Assembly (NCBI RefSeq): GCF_003383615.1
Contig: NZ_QNUL01000010.1
Coordinates: 124,001-188,000 of the forward strand
DNA: 64,000 nt
Reading direction: 5' to 3'
Source: Dyadobacter luteus
GTDB taxonomy: Bacteria > Bacteroidota > Bacteroidia > Cytophagales > Spirosomataceae
Positions 53,677-63,612 of the stretch are shown in pieces. The stretch's first letter is position 1, and each line of letters starts with the position of its first letter. Below the pieces are notes generated by a model. That model saw only the letters and a program-made list of their open reading frames with translations. It was not told the DNA's origin and searched no databases. Made by a program: the position numbers and the translations under genes.

Positions 53677-55455
53677 ATGACGATTGAAGCAATTCTAAAA
53701 GAAGACATAAAAAAAGCAATCCTGAAAAACTTCGAGGTGGTTGCAGATGACATCATTTTACAACCTACCAAAAAGGAATTTGAAGGATTTTACACGTTTG
53801 TAACATTTTCTTTAAGTAAAGCTGCCCGTCGTGCTCCCGCCGAAATCGGACAAATTATTGGCGCTGATTTACAGGAAAACTCCTCTGTAGTCTCACATTT
53901 CAATGTTGTACAGGGATTCCTTAACCTCAGCTTGTCTGACGTCACCTGGCGCAACCTGTTCAGCGATATTGAATCGGCTCCGGTATTTGGCACGTTTCCG
54001 TCAAACGGGCAATCTGTGATGGTGGAATTTTCTTCACCGAATACCAATAAGCCATTGCACCTTGGGCACTTGCGTAACAATTTCCTCGGGGACTCACTGT
54101 CACGCATATTAAAAGCAAGTGGCTATGATGTGATCAAGACTTGTCTGGTTAATGACCGCGGTATACATATTTGTAAGTCGATGCTAGCTTACCGCGAGTT
54201 AGGGAATGGTGAAACACCTGAATCGTCAGGATTGAAAGGGGATCACCTGGCAGGGAAATACTATGTTCAGTTTGATAAGGAATACAAAGCGCAGATTAAA
54301 CAGCTTGTAGCAGAAGGATTGACTGAGGAAGTGGCTGGGAAAAAAGCGCCGTGGATGCTTGAAGCTCAACGTCTGTTGGTTCTGTGGGAAAACGGCGACA
54401 AAGAGACTGTTGACCTTTGGAACAAAATGAACGGCTGGGTATATGACGGTTTCCGCCAGACCTACGATAAAATCGGTGTTTCTTTCGATAAAACTTATTA
54501 CGAATCCAATACGTATCTGCTCGGTAAGGACATTATCGAAGAAGGATTACAAAATGGTGTTTTCTTCAAAAAAGAAGATAACTCTGTATGGATTGACCTG
54601 AAAGAAGAAGGATTGGACGAGAAGCTGGTGCTTCGTAGTGATGGAACTTCGGTTTACATTACGCAGGATTTGGGTACGACTGAACTCAAAAACAGCGATT
54701 TCCACAACAACCGTTACCTATGGGTTGTTGGAAATGAGCAGGATTATCATTTCAAGGTGTTATTCGCGATTCTGAAGCGCCTGGGACGTACCTACGCCGA
54801 AGGTTGCTACCATATCAGCTACGGGATGGTGGATTTGCCGTCAGGAAAGATGAAATCCCGTGAAGGTACTGTTGTAGATGCAGATGAACTGGTATCACAG
54901 ATGATTCAGACTGCCGCCACCAGAACACAGGAACTAGGTAAAATTGATGATTTCCAGAGTGAAGAAGCAGTTCGTCTTTATGACCAACTGGCACTTGGAG
55001 CTTTGAAATATTTCCTGCTTAAAGTGGATCCGAAGAAACGGATGCTGTTCAACCCTGAGGAATCAATAGACTTCCAGGGCCATACAGGACCTTTTATTCA
55101 GTATACCTATGCTCGTATCCGTTCGATCATCAGAAAAGCAGAACAGGCGGAGCTGGCTGGCAGCATACCTTCGGAAACTTACGAGATGCATGCTGCGGAA
55201 CGTGAGTTGATTTTTGCTCTTTCGCAATATCCGAACCGCGTAGCAGCTGCGGCCAATGAGTTTGCTCCGTCGGTCATTTCCCTGTATGCATTCGAGCTCG
55301 CGAAGACGTACAACCAGTTTTACGCTGAGGTTTCAATCTTCTCTGATCCGAATCCTGAAGCTGTTAAGTTCAGAATTGCGCTGTCAAAAGTAGTTTCGGA
55401 AACGATTCACCACGCTTTGGAGTTATTGGGAATAGAAGTGCCGGAAAGAATGTAG
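53677..55455 (+). CDS. argS: Arginyl-tRNA synthetase
   Basis: 592 residues, standard length. N-terminal Add-1 domain (1-~95), class I HIGH motif as HLGH near residue 127 (NTNKPLHLGHLRN), WVVGNEQDYHFKVLFAILKRLG, KMKSREGT near residue 390 in place of KMSKS, and a C-terminal DALR anticodon-binding domain (from about 470, with IQYTYARIRSI). It charges tRNA-Arg. A candidate -7 box TAATTTTG lies at 53554-53561, with no good -33 partner. Confidence 0.97.
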   Translation: MTIEAILKEDIKKAILKNFEVVADDIILQPTKKEFEGFYTFVTFSLSKAARRAPAEIGQIIGADLQENSSVVSHFNVVQGFLNLSLSDVTWRNLFSDIESAPVFGTFPSNGQSVMVEFSSPNTNKPLHLGHLRNNFLGDSLSRILKASGYDVIKTCLVNDRGIHICKSMLAYRELGNGETPESSGLKGDHLAGKYYVQFDKEYKAQIKQLVAEGLTEEVAGKKAPWMLEAQRLLVLWENGDKETVDLWNKMNGWVYDGFRQTYDKIGVSFDKTYYESNTYLLGKDIIEEGLQNGVFFKKEDNSVWIDLKEEGLDEKLVLRSDGTSVYITQDLGTTELKNSDFHNNRYLWVVGNEQDYHFKVLFAILKRLGRTYAEGCYHISYGMVDLPSGKMKSREGTVVDADELVSQMIQTAATRTQELGKIDDFQSEEAVRLYDQLALGALKYFLLKVDPKKRMLFNPEESIDFQGHTGPFIQYTYARIRSIIRKAEQAELAGSIPSETYEMHAAERELIFALSQYPNRVAAAANEFAPSVISLYAFELAKTYNQFYAEVSIFSDPNPEAVKFRIALSKVVSETIHHALELLGIEVPERM

Positions 55456-55501
55456 TGAATCCTAAAATGTATTTCACGCTTAACTTAATATTGTAATTAT
55501 T

Positions 55502-56083
55502 ATGGACTTTTTAAAGACGCTATTTATCATGATTACATCATTGATTACCGGCATTTTTGCGGACAAGAGCGAAATCGCTCACAGACCTGCAGATGCTGTT
55601 GCTAAACAAACGCTTTATGATTTCAAAGTTAAATCGCTTGTTGGCGACAAAACGGTAGATCTGAGCCAGTACAAAGGAAAAAAGGTAGTGATACTGAATG
55701 TTGCTTCTAAATGCGGATACACCAAGCAGTATGCCGACTGGGAAAAATTCAATAAAGAACATGGTGACAAGGTTGTTGTACTTGGTTTTCCTTCTAACAA
55801 TTTTGGGGGACAGGAACCTGGTACGAGTGAAGAAATCGCTACGTTTTGCTCAGCTACCTACGGCGTAACTTTCCCGATGTTCGAAAAAGTGGAAGTAAAA
55901 GGTGAAAACAAGGCTCCTCTTTACAAATGGTTGAGCTCAAAAGATTTGAACGGATGGAATGACAAAGAACCAACCTGGAACTTTTGCAAATATGTAATTA
56001 ACGAAAAAGGTGAACTGACCGACTTTTTCGCTTCAAAGATTCTTCCTACTGATGCTGAATTCCTGAAAGCAGTTGGTATCTGA
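55502..56083 (+). CDS. Glutathione peroxidase (cysteine type)
   Basis: 193 residues with an N-terminal hydrophobic signal or anchor (3-20), so exported or membrane bound. The redox-active residue is C71 in NVASKCGYT (cysteine, not selenocysteine), followed by LGFPSNNFGGQEPGT and the tryptophan motif PTWNFCKYVI, which completes the catalytic tetrad. Such enzymes usually use thioredoxin to reduce peroxides. A strong terminator follows at 56112. Confidence 0.95.
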   Translation: MDFLKTLFIMITSLITGIFADKSEIAHRPADAVAKQTLYDFKVKSLVGDKTVDLSQYKGKKVVILNVASKCGYTKQYADWEKFNKEHGDKVVVLGFPSNNFGGQEPGTSEEIATFCSATYGVTFPMFEKVEVKGENKAPLYKWLSSKDLNGWNDKEPTWNFCKYVINEKGELTDFFASKILPTDAEFLKAVGI

Positions 56084-56111
56084 GTGAAGCATCCTGATAT
56101 GTATTAAAATG

Positions 56112-56153
56112 AAACCCACAGCGCTGATCTTTAGTAGAAAGCTGTGGGTTTTT
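56112..56153 (+). terminator. Rho-independent terminator after the glutathione peroxidase gene
   Basis: Perfect 10-bp stem AACCCACAGC (56113-56122) / GCTGTGGGTT (56141-56150), 18-base loop, then TTT A. It lies 29 bases after the stop codon. Confidence 0.9.
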
Positions 56154-56180
56154 AGGTAATTAAGTTTTGATAGAATAAGA

Positions 56181-57074
56181 ATGAAATCCTGGATTGAGGC
56201 TGCCCGCCCCCGTACACTCCCCCTTTCACTTTCCTGTATTCTGATGGGAAGTTTTCTTGCTTCCTCTACCGGTACTTTTAGCTGGACAGTAGCTCTGCTC
56301 AGTGTTCTGACCACTATATTTCTGCAGGTGCTTTCTAACTTTGCCAATGACTATGGTGATGCCGTAAACGGCAAGGATACCGAGCTGCGGGAAGGCCCCA
56401 AACGCGCTGTACATTCAGGTGAGATTCCAGCTTCTGCTATGCTAAAGGCAATCATTCTTTTCTCAGTATTATCGTTGGCTTCGGGCCTGTCGTTGCTGGC
56501 GATTGCTCTTAAAAATGCACCTGCCAATACCTTCTGGATATTTCTGGGTATCGGTATCGCATGTATCATTGCGGCAATTACCTACACGGCAGGAAAACGT
56601 CCTTATGGCTATGTCGGACTGGGTGATTTATCAGTGTTAATTTTCTTCGGATGGGTGGGCGTAATTGGTAGCAGCTACCTGCATACGCTTGTATGGGACT
56701 GGAATTTACTACTACCCGCCAGCAGCTGCGGACTTTTCGCAGTAGGCGTTTTGAATATCAATAATATCAGAGATATAGAGTCGGACAGGGCAACGGGAAA
56801 AAATTCAATTCCTGTAAGACTGGGCCGATCAAAAGCCGTAGTCTACCACTGGTTTATCCTGATCACTGGTATGCTCTGTATCACCATTTATGCCATCCAG
56901 CATTTCTCTGCCTACACTGGTTTGCTGTTTTTGCTCAGTTTCCCGTTATTTATAAAAAATGGATTAGCCGTTACAAGGCTGACCAAAGCCAGCGAACTCG
57001 ATCCTTATCTGAAGCAGATGGCGTTGTCAACATTACTGTTTGTTATTCTTTTTGGTATCGGTTCTGTCCTCTGA
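56181..57074 (+). CDS. menA: 1,4-dihydroxy-2-naphthoate polyprenyltransferase
   Basis: 297 residues, about 8-9 membrane segments. The UbiA-family first Asp-rich motif is NFANDYGDAVNGKD (near residue 55) and the second is NNIRDIESDRATGKN (near 195), with WIEAARPRTLPLS at the start, all typical of MenA. It joins the polyprenyl tail to DHNA in menaquinone synthesis, the main respiratory quinone of Bacteroidota. It is convergent with the SGNH gene, with the stops 2 bases apart. Confidence 0.95.
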   Translation: MKSWIEAARPRTLPLSLSCILMGSFLASSTGTFSWTVALLSVLTTIFLQVLSNFANDYGDAVNGKDTELREGPKRAVHSGEIPASAMLKAIILFSVLSLASGLSLLAIALKNAPANTFWIFLGIGIACIIAAITYTAGKRPYGYVGLGDLSVLIFFGWVGVIGSSYLHTLVWDWNLLLPASSCGLFAVGVLNINNIRDIESDRATGKNSIPVRLGRSKAVVYHWFILITGMLCITIYAIQHFSAYTGLLFLLSFPLFIKNGLAVTRLTKASELDPYLKQMALSTLLFVILFGIGSVL

Positions 57075-57076
57075 TA

Positions 57077-58861
57077 TTATTTCACAAAGGGTTTGATTGC
57101 TGCTCCTAATAACTGGTAGCCTTTGTCATTCGGGTGAAGGCCGTCGGATAAAAGACTTTCATTTATTTTTCCATCGGCCATCAAGAATACTTTCCCCGGA
57201 TTCATGTAGCGGACATTCTGATCTCCGCATAAACGTGCAAGCTTGCTATTGAGGTTTGATACACGATCTTCCTGATTCCTTCTTGGATAAATTCCCAGCA
57301 TCCAAAGCTCAGCCGTTGGTTGCCGCTGTTTAATAGCTTGTATCAGTTGCTCCCAGCCAGCCACGATTTCCTCATCTGTATTATACTGAAGGTTATTGGT
57401 ACCGATATTCACAAACAGCTGATTAGCGACATATCCGTCCAGCTCACCGTGATGTACCCTCCATAACACATTCTCAATGCGATCCCAACCGTAACCAGCA
57501 TTAGTCACTTTACTTTTACCAAAAGTATTGAGCAATGATATGTCGGATACTGCCCTGGGACCTTTCGGCGTACCGCCCCAGAAATGGGTGATCGAATTTC
57601 CCATCAAAACTATTTTTGGAGGGTTCGTTCTGTTGAGCGACAGAATCTCACCGTGCCTGATTTCCCAATCATAATTGTTCAACTCCCGAAGCTGTGTTCT
57701 TGGAATAGTAGTAACCAGATTCCCCGAGAATTCATTTAATATAGATCGCAGGTGTTTTTCATATCCTTTTGCATACAGCATCATTCCAAGGTCCGTCGGA
57801 TGTGTACCATCCACCATAGTTTCAATCCCTTGTTCAAACGCATCGCTGGGAATCATGTACAGATCCTGAATTCCCTCCGCTTTCAGCTGCGCGAAAGTTT
57901 CAATTAATACCCGATTGGCATCTTCGCAATATTTAAGTCGGGTTGGATTAATATTCCCATCCGTACAACCAGGATGCCCTGCCAACGCAACAGGCGTAGC
58001 CGGGTGCTTCTTTTTAAGCAAATAAACTGCGTTCCTGATCCTGGTGCTCACCTCTTCCGCAGTCATGTTATAAGTGGCCTCTGTACGAATAGTCAGATTG
58101 GGCAGGCAATCCAGGATATATACTGCTGCATCTACTTCTGCCACCAGATCCATTACTTCCTTTTCCAGTTTCCCATTACCGGAAAAACCCAGATTGATCA
58201 ACTGCCTATCCATATTCCTGCTGAGTATTGAGGTCCACGCCATCCCCGGGCGTGATGCGCAGGCACCCTGCATGATCGACGTCCCGTAAGCAACAATTGG
58301 TTTGTCGGGGCGTACAGGTAATGCGGTGAATTCAGCATTTTGTTCTACTCCTATTTCCAGCCATTTTACACTGTTATATAAGGGCAAATACAATCTGTAT
58401 TCCCGACCATGTTTGTGGTACTGATCGTTGGGATTCAGATTTTGAAAATCATAGGAAATGGTATCCTTGAAGGCATATTTACCGGCACACCACAACTTAT
58501 CCCCGTCGCTGGAAACAGCATACAGGTCAACTCCGCTGACACCCGTTGCCGGCATGTGAGGTAAAGCATGGGCTCCGTTTACCTGATACCGGACTTTTAT
58601 ACGTGATGAATTAGAACGGAACCGAATCATCAAACCCGCCGATTGTCGCGACAGATTCCACACTTCTTTTCTGACATCCTTCTCGGCTCTCGCCGGTAGC
58701 CGGTCATAGGGATTCTTTATTTCTTTCGGCCAGGCTTGCCCTTCCAAAACAGTAAATGCAGCAGACTGCGGGTTCCACCATCTGGTCGAATCAGTTTGAG
58801 AAAATGAGTAGCTGCTTTTTATCAGCAGCAAGAAGCAGATAAACAGAATTCTGAAAGGCAT
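57077..58861 (-). CDS. Secreted double SGNH/GDSL hydrolase with GxDLY domain
   Basis: 594 residues with signal peptide ending SYSFSQ. Domain order: a beta GxDLY domain (~40-180, with SGVDLYAVSSDG), a first SGNH domain (~185-375: IVAYGTSIMQGACAS with the serine, VYILDCLPNL, DGTHPTDLG), and a second SGNH domain (~395-594: IVLMGNSITHFWGG, TNAGYGWDRIENVLWRV, VNIGTNNL, DGLHPNDKGY). Both catalytic Ser and Asp-x-x-His sets appear intact. The family includes acyl and acetyl esterases on glycans; two active sites in one chain suggest removal of two ester types or positions. Confidence 0.92.
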   Translation of the reverse strand: MPFRILFICFLLLIKSSYSFSQTDSTRWWNPQSAAFTVLEGQAWPKEIKNPYDRLPARAEKDVRKEVWNLSRQSAGLMIRFRSNSSRIKVRYQVNGAHALPHMPATGVSGVDLYAVSSDGDKLWCAGKYAFKDTISYDFQNLNPNDQYHKHGREYRLYLPLYNSVKWLEIGVEQNAEFTALPVRPDKPIVAYGTSIMQGACASRPGMAWTSILSRNMDRQLINLGFSGNGKLEKEVMDLVAEVDAAVYILDCLPNLTIRTEATYNMTAEEVSTRIRNAVYLLKKKHPATPVALAGHPGCTDGNINPTRLKYCEDANRVLIETFAQLKAEGIQDLYMIPSDAFEQGIETMVDGTHPTDLGMMLYAKGYEKHLRSILNEFSGNLVTTIPRTQLRELNNYDWEIRHGEILSLNRTNPPKIVLMGNSITHFWGGTPKGPRAVSDISLLNTFGKSKVTNAGYGWDRIENVLWRVHHGELDGYVANQLFVNIGTNNLQYNTDEEIVAGWEQLIQAIKQRQPTAELWMLGIYPRRNQEDRVSNLNSKLARLCGDQNVRYMNPGKVFLMADGKINESLLSDGLHPNDKGYQLLGAAIKPFVK

Positions 58862-58895
58862 AAAAAAGGCACCATTGTATTGCTACAAAAGTGCC
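58862..58895 (-). terminator. Rho-independent terminator of the DUF4920 gene (minus strand)
   Basis: Read on the minus strand: GGCACTTTTGT, 6-base loop, ACAATGGTGCC, then TTTTTT. The stem has one mismatch and one wobble. It lies 36 bases after the stop at 58931 and just upstream of the SGNH gene's start. Confidence 0.8.
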
Positions 58896-58930
58896 CTCAA
58901 ATCTATTAATACCCACTTGGGCGGCAATAT

Positions 58931-59380
58931 TTATTTTACCAAAACGCCATCGGCAATAAATGTAAGCTCTTGCTTTGGTTCTGTGATTTTAGCTATTTCC
59001 TCTTTACTCTTACCTGCATCCTGTGCATAGTGCTGCAAGTGCTCAACAGGAACCAGTTTCTTCTGCGCTTCCCCTTCAAATACAACTGTCTTCCCGGATA
59101 TATCCTTCGGTACAAAGAATCCATAATCTTTGAACATCACTCTCATCGTCTCGCCATTGTCAAGCTTCACCTTCATCCAGCAACCTTTTACCTGGCAAAC
59201 CGACTCCACAGTACCTGTTACCTTCGCATTCATTTTCTCATCTTTGCCCATTTTGGCAGGAAGTGCAGTGGCAGCAATGGCTTTTTTATCATCAATTTTC
59301 TTCCCGAAACTATCTTCATTCTGTGCCTGCGCTGTTGCTAATGCAGTGATAAAGAATAAGATTGTGAATATTTTTTTCAT
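58931..59380 (-). CDS. DUF4920 secreted protein
   Basis: 149 residues with signal peptide ending AQAQ. The core KVTGTVESVCQVKGCWMKVKLDNGETMRVMFKDYGFFVPKDISGK is typical of DUF4920, an OB-like small beta domain; its C-x4-C-W-M pair is the conserved element, which may bind a metal or form a disulfide. Function unknown. It has its own terminator downstream and a gap of 89 bases upstream. Confidence 0.87.
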   Translation of the reverse strand: MKKIFTILFFITALATAQAQNEDSFGKKIDDKKAIAATALPAKMGKDEKMNAKVTGTVESVCQVKGCWMKVKLDNGETMRVMFKDYGFFVPKDISGKTVVFEGEAQKKLVPVEHLQHYAQDAGKSKEEIAKITEPKQELTFIADGVLVK

Positions 59381-59469
59381 CTTAAATGTATTTGATTTGT
59401 TTGCTTATGTAAAATTAATATAAATAAGGTGATCCAAAAATAATTGGAGCAATATCGTTCATTATCAAC

Positions 59470-62400
59470 TTACTCCAATACTTCGAGCCACCCTTTACAA
59501 TGTCTGCCATTGGGTGTATCCACTACATAAAAGTAGGTTCCATTGGAAATTCCCTTCCCCCAATCATTTTTGTAATCGGGATTGGTAAAAATTTTCTTAC
59601 CCCAGCGGTTGTACACTTCTAGTGAAGAACCCGCAATAGGTACCACAAAAAAATCATTTTTCCCGTCGCCATTAGGTGTGATGACATTAGAAAGAATAAA
59701 TGGCGGTTCTGCCTGTAACTGCTTCGTAACTGACAACGCACAACCGGCAGCATTATAGGCAGTCAGCGTTACAGCATAGGCACCAGGAGAATCATAAACA
59801 AAATTTTCAACGTGTAAATCGGATAACACACTACCCACGCCCATGTTCCATTCATACTGCAAAGACTCCGATCCCTGATTACGAAGTCCATAACTGAAAG
59901 GTTCATTACACGTTTCACCTGATCTTACAATTTCAAAATCAGGCTCAAAGGAGCGATCTACGCGAACTGTAATCTGGCGTAATGGTCTGCAACCATCCGC
60001 ATAGACTCCTTCAATTGTATAAGTTGTCGTAACAGTTGGATTTACCTTTACTGTTTTCCCTACGGTCTCAGGAAAACCTGCAACCGCCAGCCAGCGATAC
60101 CTGGCTGCCTCGCCGGTAACGGTCAATGTAGTTGTCGAACCCGCACAAATTTCAACATCAGGCATAGCCACAAAATCATTCTTTTTCTCCACGCTCACCT
60201 TCACCTCTCGTTCCACCTTACACCCTGCTGCACTACTGATTTCGACTTTATATGTGCCATTTTCAGTAACTGTAATCGTTGGGTTCGCTGTTTCCGGATT
60301 GACCATATCAGTGGACGGTGTCCATTTATAAGTTGCTCCTCCTGATGCACGAAGTTGTAACGTAGAATTTTCACACACTGTAGTGTCTCTGGAAACAGTT
60401 GCGTTGATGCTTTCTACCACGATTTTCTTCTGAGCCACATCCATTCGTTTACACGACAGCCGATTATATGCCCGGAGTGTAACCGTATATTCACCCGGAT
60501 TTCTGAACACAAACTCAGCTCCGCCTTCTTCCCGTGAAATAGTACTACCGTTCACATCCCAGATATAATCGACTCCACCTTCACTCATATTTGCAAATGA
60601 CAATGCAAGCGGAGCACAGCCTTTCAATACATCTTTGGTATCACCCTGATAAACATCAAAGTCGGCTTTCAGATGATCTATATCAATCTTGAATGCAGCA
60701 TTATTACAATTCTCGCTGCGGTTTGTTCTTGACCAAGCCTGAGGCGTTACCGGAAAATTACTTCCTCCACAAGCACAGGTTGCGTGATAAATCACACCAT
60801 TTTTATCAAACCGGCTTGTACCTCCATCGACATGATCACCCTGCGCACTCGTATTCAGGCTTCCAAAAAAAGTAGCATAAAGTAAGGATTTGGCACCTTC
60901 TTCCAGAATGGCTATATAGAAGTTGTTACCACTGGTTTGTCGCTGAATCGCATCCGTTGTAACCGGCAGCCCTCTTGTACTGCTTGCCGCATTATGAGAT
61001 GAGACAACGTTAACATCCCCACCCCAGCCAGCGATATAAATATTTCCACATTCATTGACCAAAAAAGCTGTTGGCGAAATATCCGGAACTCCCCTTCCCG
61101 AACCGATTACGGCAGAAAGTACAGTCTTCGAAAGTCCCGCATCCAGCGCATGAATAAACTGACCGCTACCTGCATTGCTATACACTCCGGAACTGACAGG
61201 ATAGGTACCGTACGTTGTCCCGTATACATACACATTCCCGGTTTGATCCAGATCCAATAAATAGGCTCCATCTTCCTTATCAGTTCCCAGATAACTCAGG
61301 TTTGTTAATTTCTGACCGGTGTACCTGGCAATAAAACCATCTTCCGTACCTTTCAGGGAAGTCTGATAAGCAGAGGTATGTGCTTTAAGATCTTTACTTT
61401 GGGTAATGCCAGCCACATATACATCACCTGTAGCTGTTACTTTAAGAGAGAAAGCAGCGTCGTGCCCGTCACCGCCCAGGTAAGTACTCCACAACAGAGA
61501 TTCCAAATTAGACGAAAACTTGAACAAAACGCCATCTTGTCGCCCAGAGAGCGTCATTTTATCAGCGTTGCGAAGGGGGAAATTTCCGGAATTCGTAGAC
61601 GTAACTGCGTAAATCTGATCATCCTTATCTACTACAACCTCACCTCTGAAGCTATCTCCATAATTCTTTACAGTAACTCCGGTTTCTGAAGTCAAACCAT
61701 CATTCCCGCTACCGCCAAGATAACTGGACGCAAGTAATTGCTTACCATCTGCCGATAGCTTTGCCATAAAAATATCACTACCATTGGGCAGGTTTAGTCC
61801 TGAAATCGGAACCACAGCAGAACCACCTCCAAACTCTTTCTGAAAAGCAGAATTACTTACCGGAAAATTACGGGATGAGGTTGTACCCAGAATAATCAGC
61901 TCCTTTTTACTGTTGACAACCAGACTATTGGGAATGTCGGTACTACTTCCACCCAGATAAGTAGCATACAATAAGTTACTTCCGTCAGGACTGAATTTCA
62001 TGACCGCTACATCTACCAATCCCTGGAATCTTACTTGAAAGGCTCCGGTAGTAGCCGGAAAATTTGTCCCGAATACCGTTCCGGCTGAGTACAGGTTTCC
62101 TTCGTCGTCGTAGGTTGCGGTATGGCCCCAGTTGTCGGCAGTAGAACCCGAATAGGTTGAAAAAATTAACTCCGGGTCTATAATCAGACTTTGTGATTTG
62201 TCGTAACCATCTGGTAACAGAAAAGAAAGAGTATTACCATCTTTCAAAGAAAATCCGGATTTTATTTCTACCGTTTTCTCCTTTCGCTTTTGAAATGAAT
62301 AAGGCACATTCTCTTTAAATGTTGATAAAGGGGTTTTTACTACAACCTGGCCTTCACCATTAAGAGCCAAATCAGAAGCCCCTTCATATTTCATTGCTAT

Positions 62401-62904
62401 ATCTCCTACCCTGGCATCCGCACCTACAATAAACTCATACTTCAGCACTGCATTATGCATATATATTCTCAGGTTAATACCCGGATAAATATTTTCATAC
62501 ATTACTTCTTCGAATCCCTGTACATCTCCTGCAGAAGCTCCTTCACCTAAAAAGTAGCTGAATCTGGTTTGTACAGGTTTACTGGGTTTGAGCATGGTAG
62601 TAGCAGATGAGCCAACCATTTTCACTTCCACACCATGTGCTGTGATTGTGTTCACATCAGTTGCTCTCAGGTTACTATCAACAGTTCCTGTTCCCTTGCC
62701 ATGCAATGTAGCTATTCTGGAAGCATCATAGAAAGTATAAACAAATGACTGTTTCTTCAAAAACAAAAAGCCACCGGGTACATCTGTACGAAAGAGTACA
62801 TCAGCATCCCACTGGCCTTTATTTTGAACGAAATACATACCTCCCGCCCGAACGGCGATGGAGTAAAAAGTTAAAATCAGGAGAAACAGTATTTTTTTAA
62901 TCAT
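59470..62904 (-). CDS. Large secreted protein: SBBP-type propeller, PKD domains and type IX (CHU_C) sorting domain
   Basis: 1144 residues with a signal peptide. N-terminal domain ~20-255 (FVQNKGQWDADVLFRTDVPGGFLF, the common start of such proteins). Residues ~260-690 contain repeated blades of the form LLYATYLGGSSTDIPNSL, MFSSYLGGSGNDG-like and LLWSTYLGGDGHDAA, the SBBP beta-propeller repeat. Residues ~755-1060 hold PKD-like domains (FVFRNPGEYTVTLRAYN, VYDSPGAYAVTLTAYN) and Ig-like repeats. Residues ~1065-1144 are the CHU_C gliding-type sorting domain (NVITPNGDGKNDFF, YNRWGKKIF, GTYFYVV). It should be exported by the type IX system to the cell surface. Role unknown; perhaps adhesion. Confidence 0.93.
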   Translation of the reverse strand: MIKKILFLLILTFYSIAVRAGGMYFVQNKGQWDADVLFRTDVPGGFLFLKKQSFVYTFYDASRIATLHGKGTGTVDSNLRATDVNTITAHGVEVKMVGSSATTMLKPSKPVQTRFSYFLGEGASAGDVQGFEEVMYENIYPGINLRIYMHNAVLKYEFIVGADARVGDIAMKYEGASDLALNGEGQVVVKTPLSTFKENVPYSFQKRKEKTVEIKSGFSLKDGNTLSFLLPDGYDKSQSLIIDPELIFSTYSGSTADNWGHTATYDDEGNLYSAGTVFGTNFPATTGAFQVRFQGLVDVAVMKFSPDGSNLLYATYLGGSSTDIPNSLVVNSKKELIILGTTSSRNFPVSNSAFQKEFGGGSAVVPISGLNLPNGSDIFMAKLSADGKQLLASSYLGGSGNDGLTSETGVTVKNYGDSFRGEVVVDKDDQIYAVTSTNSGNFPLRNADKMTLSGRQDGVLFKFSSNLESLLWSTYLGGDGHDAAFSLKVTATGDVYVAGITQSKDLKAHTSAYQTSLKGTEDGFIARYTGQKLTNLSYLGTDKEDGAYLLDLDQTGNVYVYGTTYGTYPVSSGVYSNAGSGQFIHALDAGLSKTVLSAVIGSGRGVPDISPTAFLVNECGNIYIAGWGGDVNVVSSHNAASSTRGLPVTTDAIQRQTSGNNFYIAILEEGAKSLLYATFFGSLNTSAQGDHVDGGTSRFDKNGVIYHATCACGGSNFPVTPQAWSRTNRSENCNNAAFKIDIDHLKADFDVYQGDTKDVLKGCAPLALSFANMSEGGVDYIWDVNGSTISREEGGAEFVFRNPGEYTVTLRAYNRLSCKRMDVAQKKIVVESINATVSRDTTVCENSTLQLRASGGATYKWTPSTDMVNPETANPTITVTENGTYKVEISSAAGCKVEREVKVSVEKKNDFVAMPDVEICAGSTTTLTVTGEAARYRWLAVAGFPETVGKTVKVNPTVTTTYTIEGVYADGCRPLRQITVRVDRSFEPDFEIVRSGETCNEPFSYGLRNQGSESLQYEWNMGVGSVLSDLHVENFVYDSPGAYAVTLTAYNAAGCALSVTKQLQAEPPFILSNVITPNGDGKNDFFVVPIAGSSLEVYNRWGKKIFTNPDYKNDWGKGISNGTYFYVVDTPNGRHCKGWLEVLE

Positions 62905-62926
62905 GCTTTCCCACTTTTTTAAAAGT

Positions 62927-63547
62927 CTATTTGAAGGCAGTAACAGAAATTATATTGTCACAAAAATCATATTCCTGCTTTACGTTTGAGCCAAGCAGGA
63001 GCGTCTGGTTTGCGGTATGTTTTATAACGTTATCAATATACCACTGAAAACCATTCGCATCCAAATTGGTTGTTGGTTCATCCAGAAATATAATCGGGAC
63101 ATCGGACATAAACGCCAGACCCAGCTTCAGCCTCTGCTTCATACCTGAGGAAAAATGCCGGATCAGCTTCCCACTGGCATGAGATAGCTGTATAAAATCC
63201 TCAAATTCTTCGAGAGATATGCCGTTTTTCAAAGGTTTGAAACTGGAATGAAACTGAACAAGTTCGCGGAGCGTCAATTCTTCAATCAGTTCCAGATAAG
63301 GCGCAGCGATAATAATATGTTTGTACCATTGATCTTCATCTACAGGTTTCCCATTATCATCAATATAACTGATCGCCCCTTCAGAAGCCGGGAACATGCC
63401 GGTGAGCATCTGTAAAAGCGTCGATTTTCCGCTTCCGTTTGGTCCTACGAATGTATATTTCTCTCCCGCAAGAATATCAAAACTTGCGTTTCGGAATATC
63501 CATTCCCTGACAAACTTTTTACCAATATTTTCAGCTGTAATTTTCAA
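62927..63547 (-). CDS. ABC transporter ATP-binding protein
   Basis: 206 residues from TTG 63547; the codon before it is a stop in frame, so no earlier start exists and no ATG is near. Walker A GPNGSGKST (35-43), signature HFSSGMKQRLKLGLAF and Walker B IIFLDEPTTNLD are intact. The short chain without membrane domain needs a separate permease, which is not in the window. Neighbouring genes on the same strand are a CorC-domain protein upstream and the CHU_C protein 22 bases downstream. Confidence 0.92.
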   Translation of the reverse strand: MKITAENIGKKFVREWIFRNASFDILAGEKYTFVGPNGSGKSTLLQMLTGMFPASEGAISYIDDNGKPVDEDQWYKHIIIAAPYLELIEELTLRELVQFHSSFKPLKNGISLEEFEDFIQLSHASGKLIRHFSSGMKQRLKLGLAFMSDVPIIFLDEPTTNLDANGFQWYIDNVIKHTANQTLLLGSNVKQEYDFCDNIISVTAFK

Positions 63548-63554
63548 CTATTCT

Positions 63555-63611
63555 CATTTATTAATCCAGCAGGGCGCTGCCCTGCGCAGAGATATATTAG
63601 CCTTTCAGGCT
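63555..63611. repeat. Palindromic intergenic repeats
   Basis: GCAGGGC-gct-GCCCTGC and AGCCT-ttc-AGGCT separated by GCAGAGATATATT, between the CorC-domain and ABC genes. The pattern resembles the palindrome cluster at 3056-3178. Confidence 0.65.
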
Positions 63612-63612
63612 A

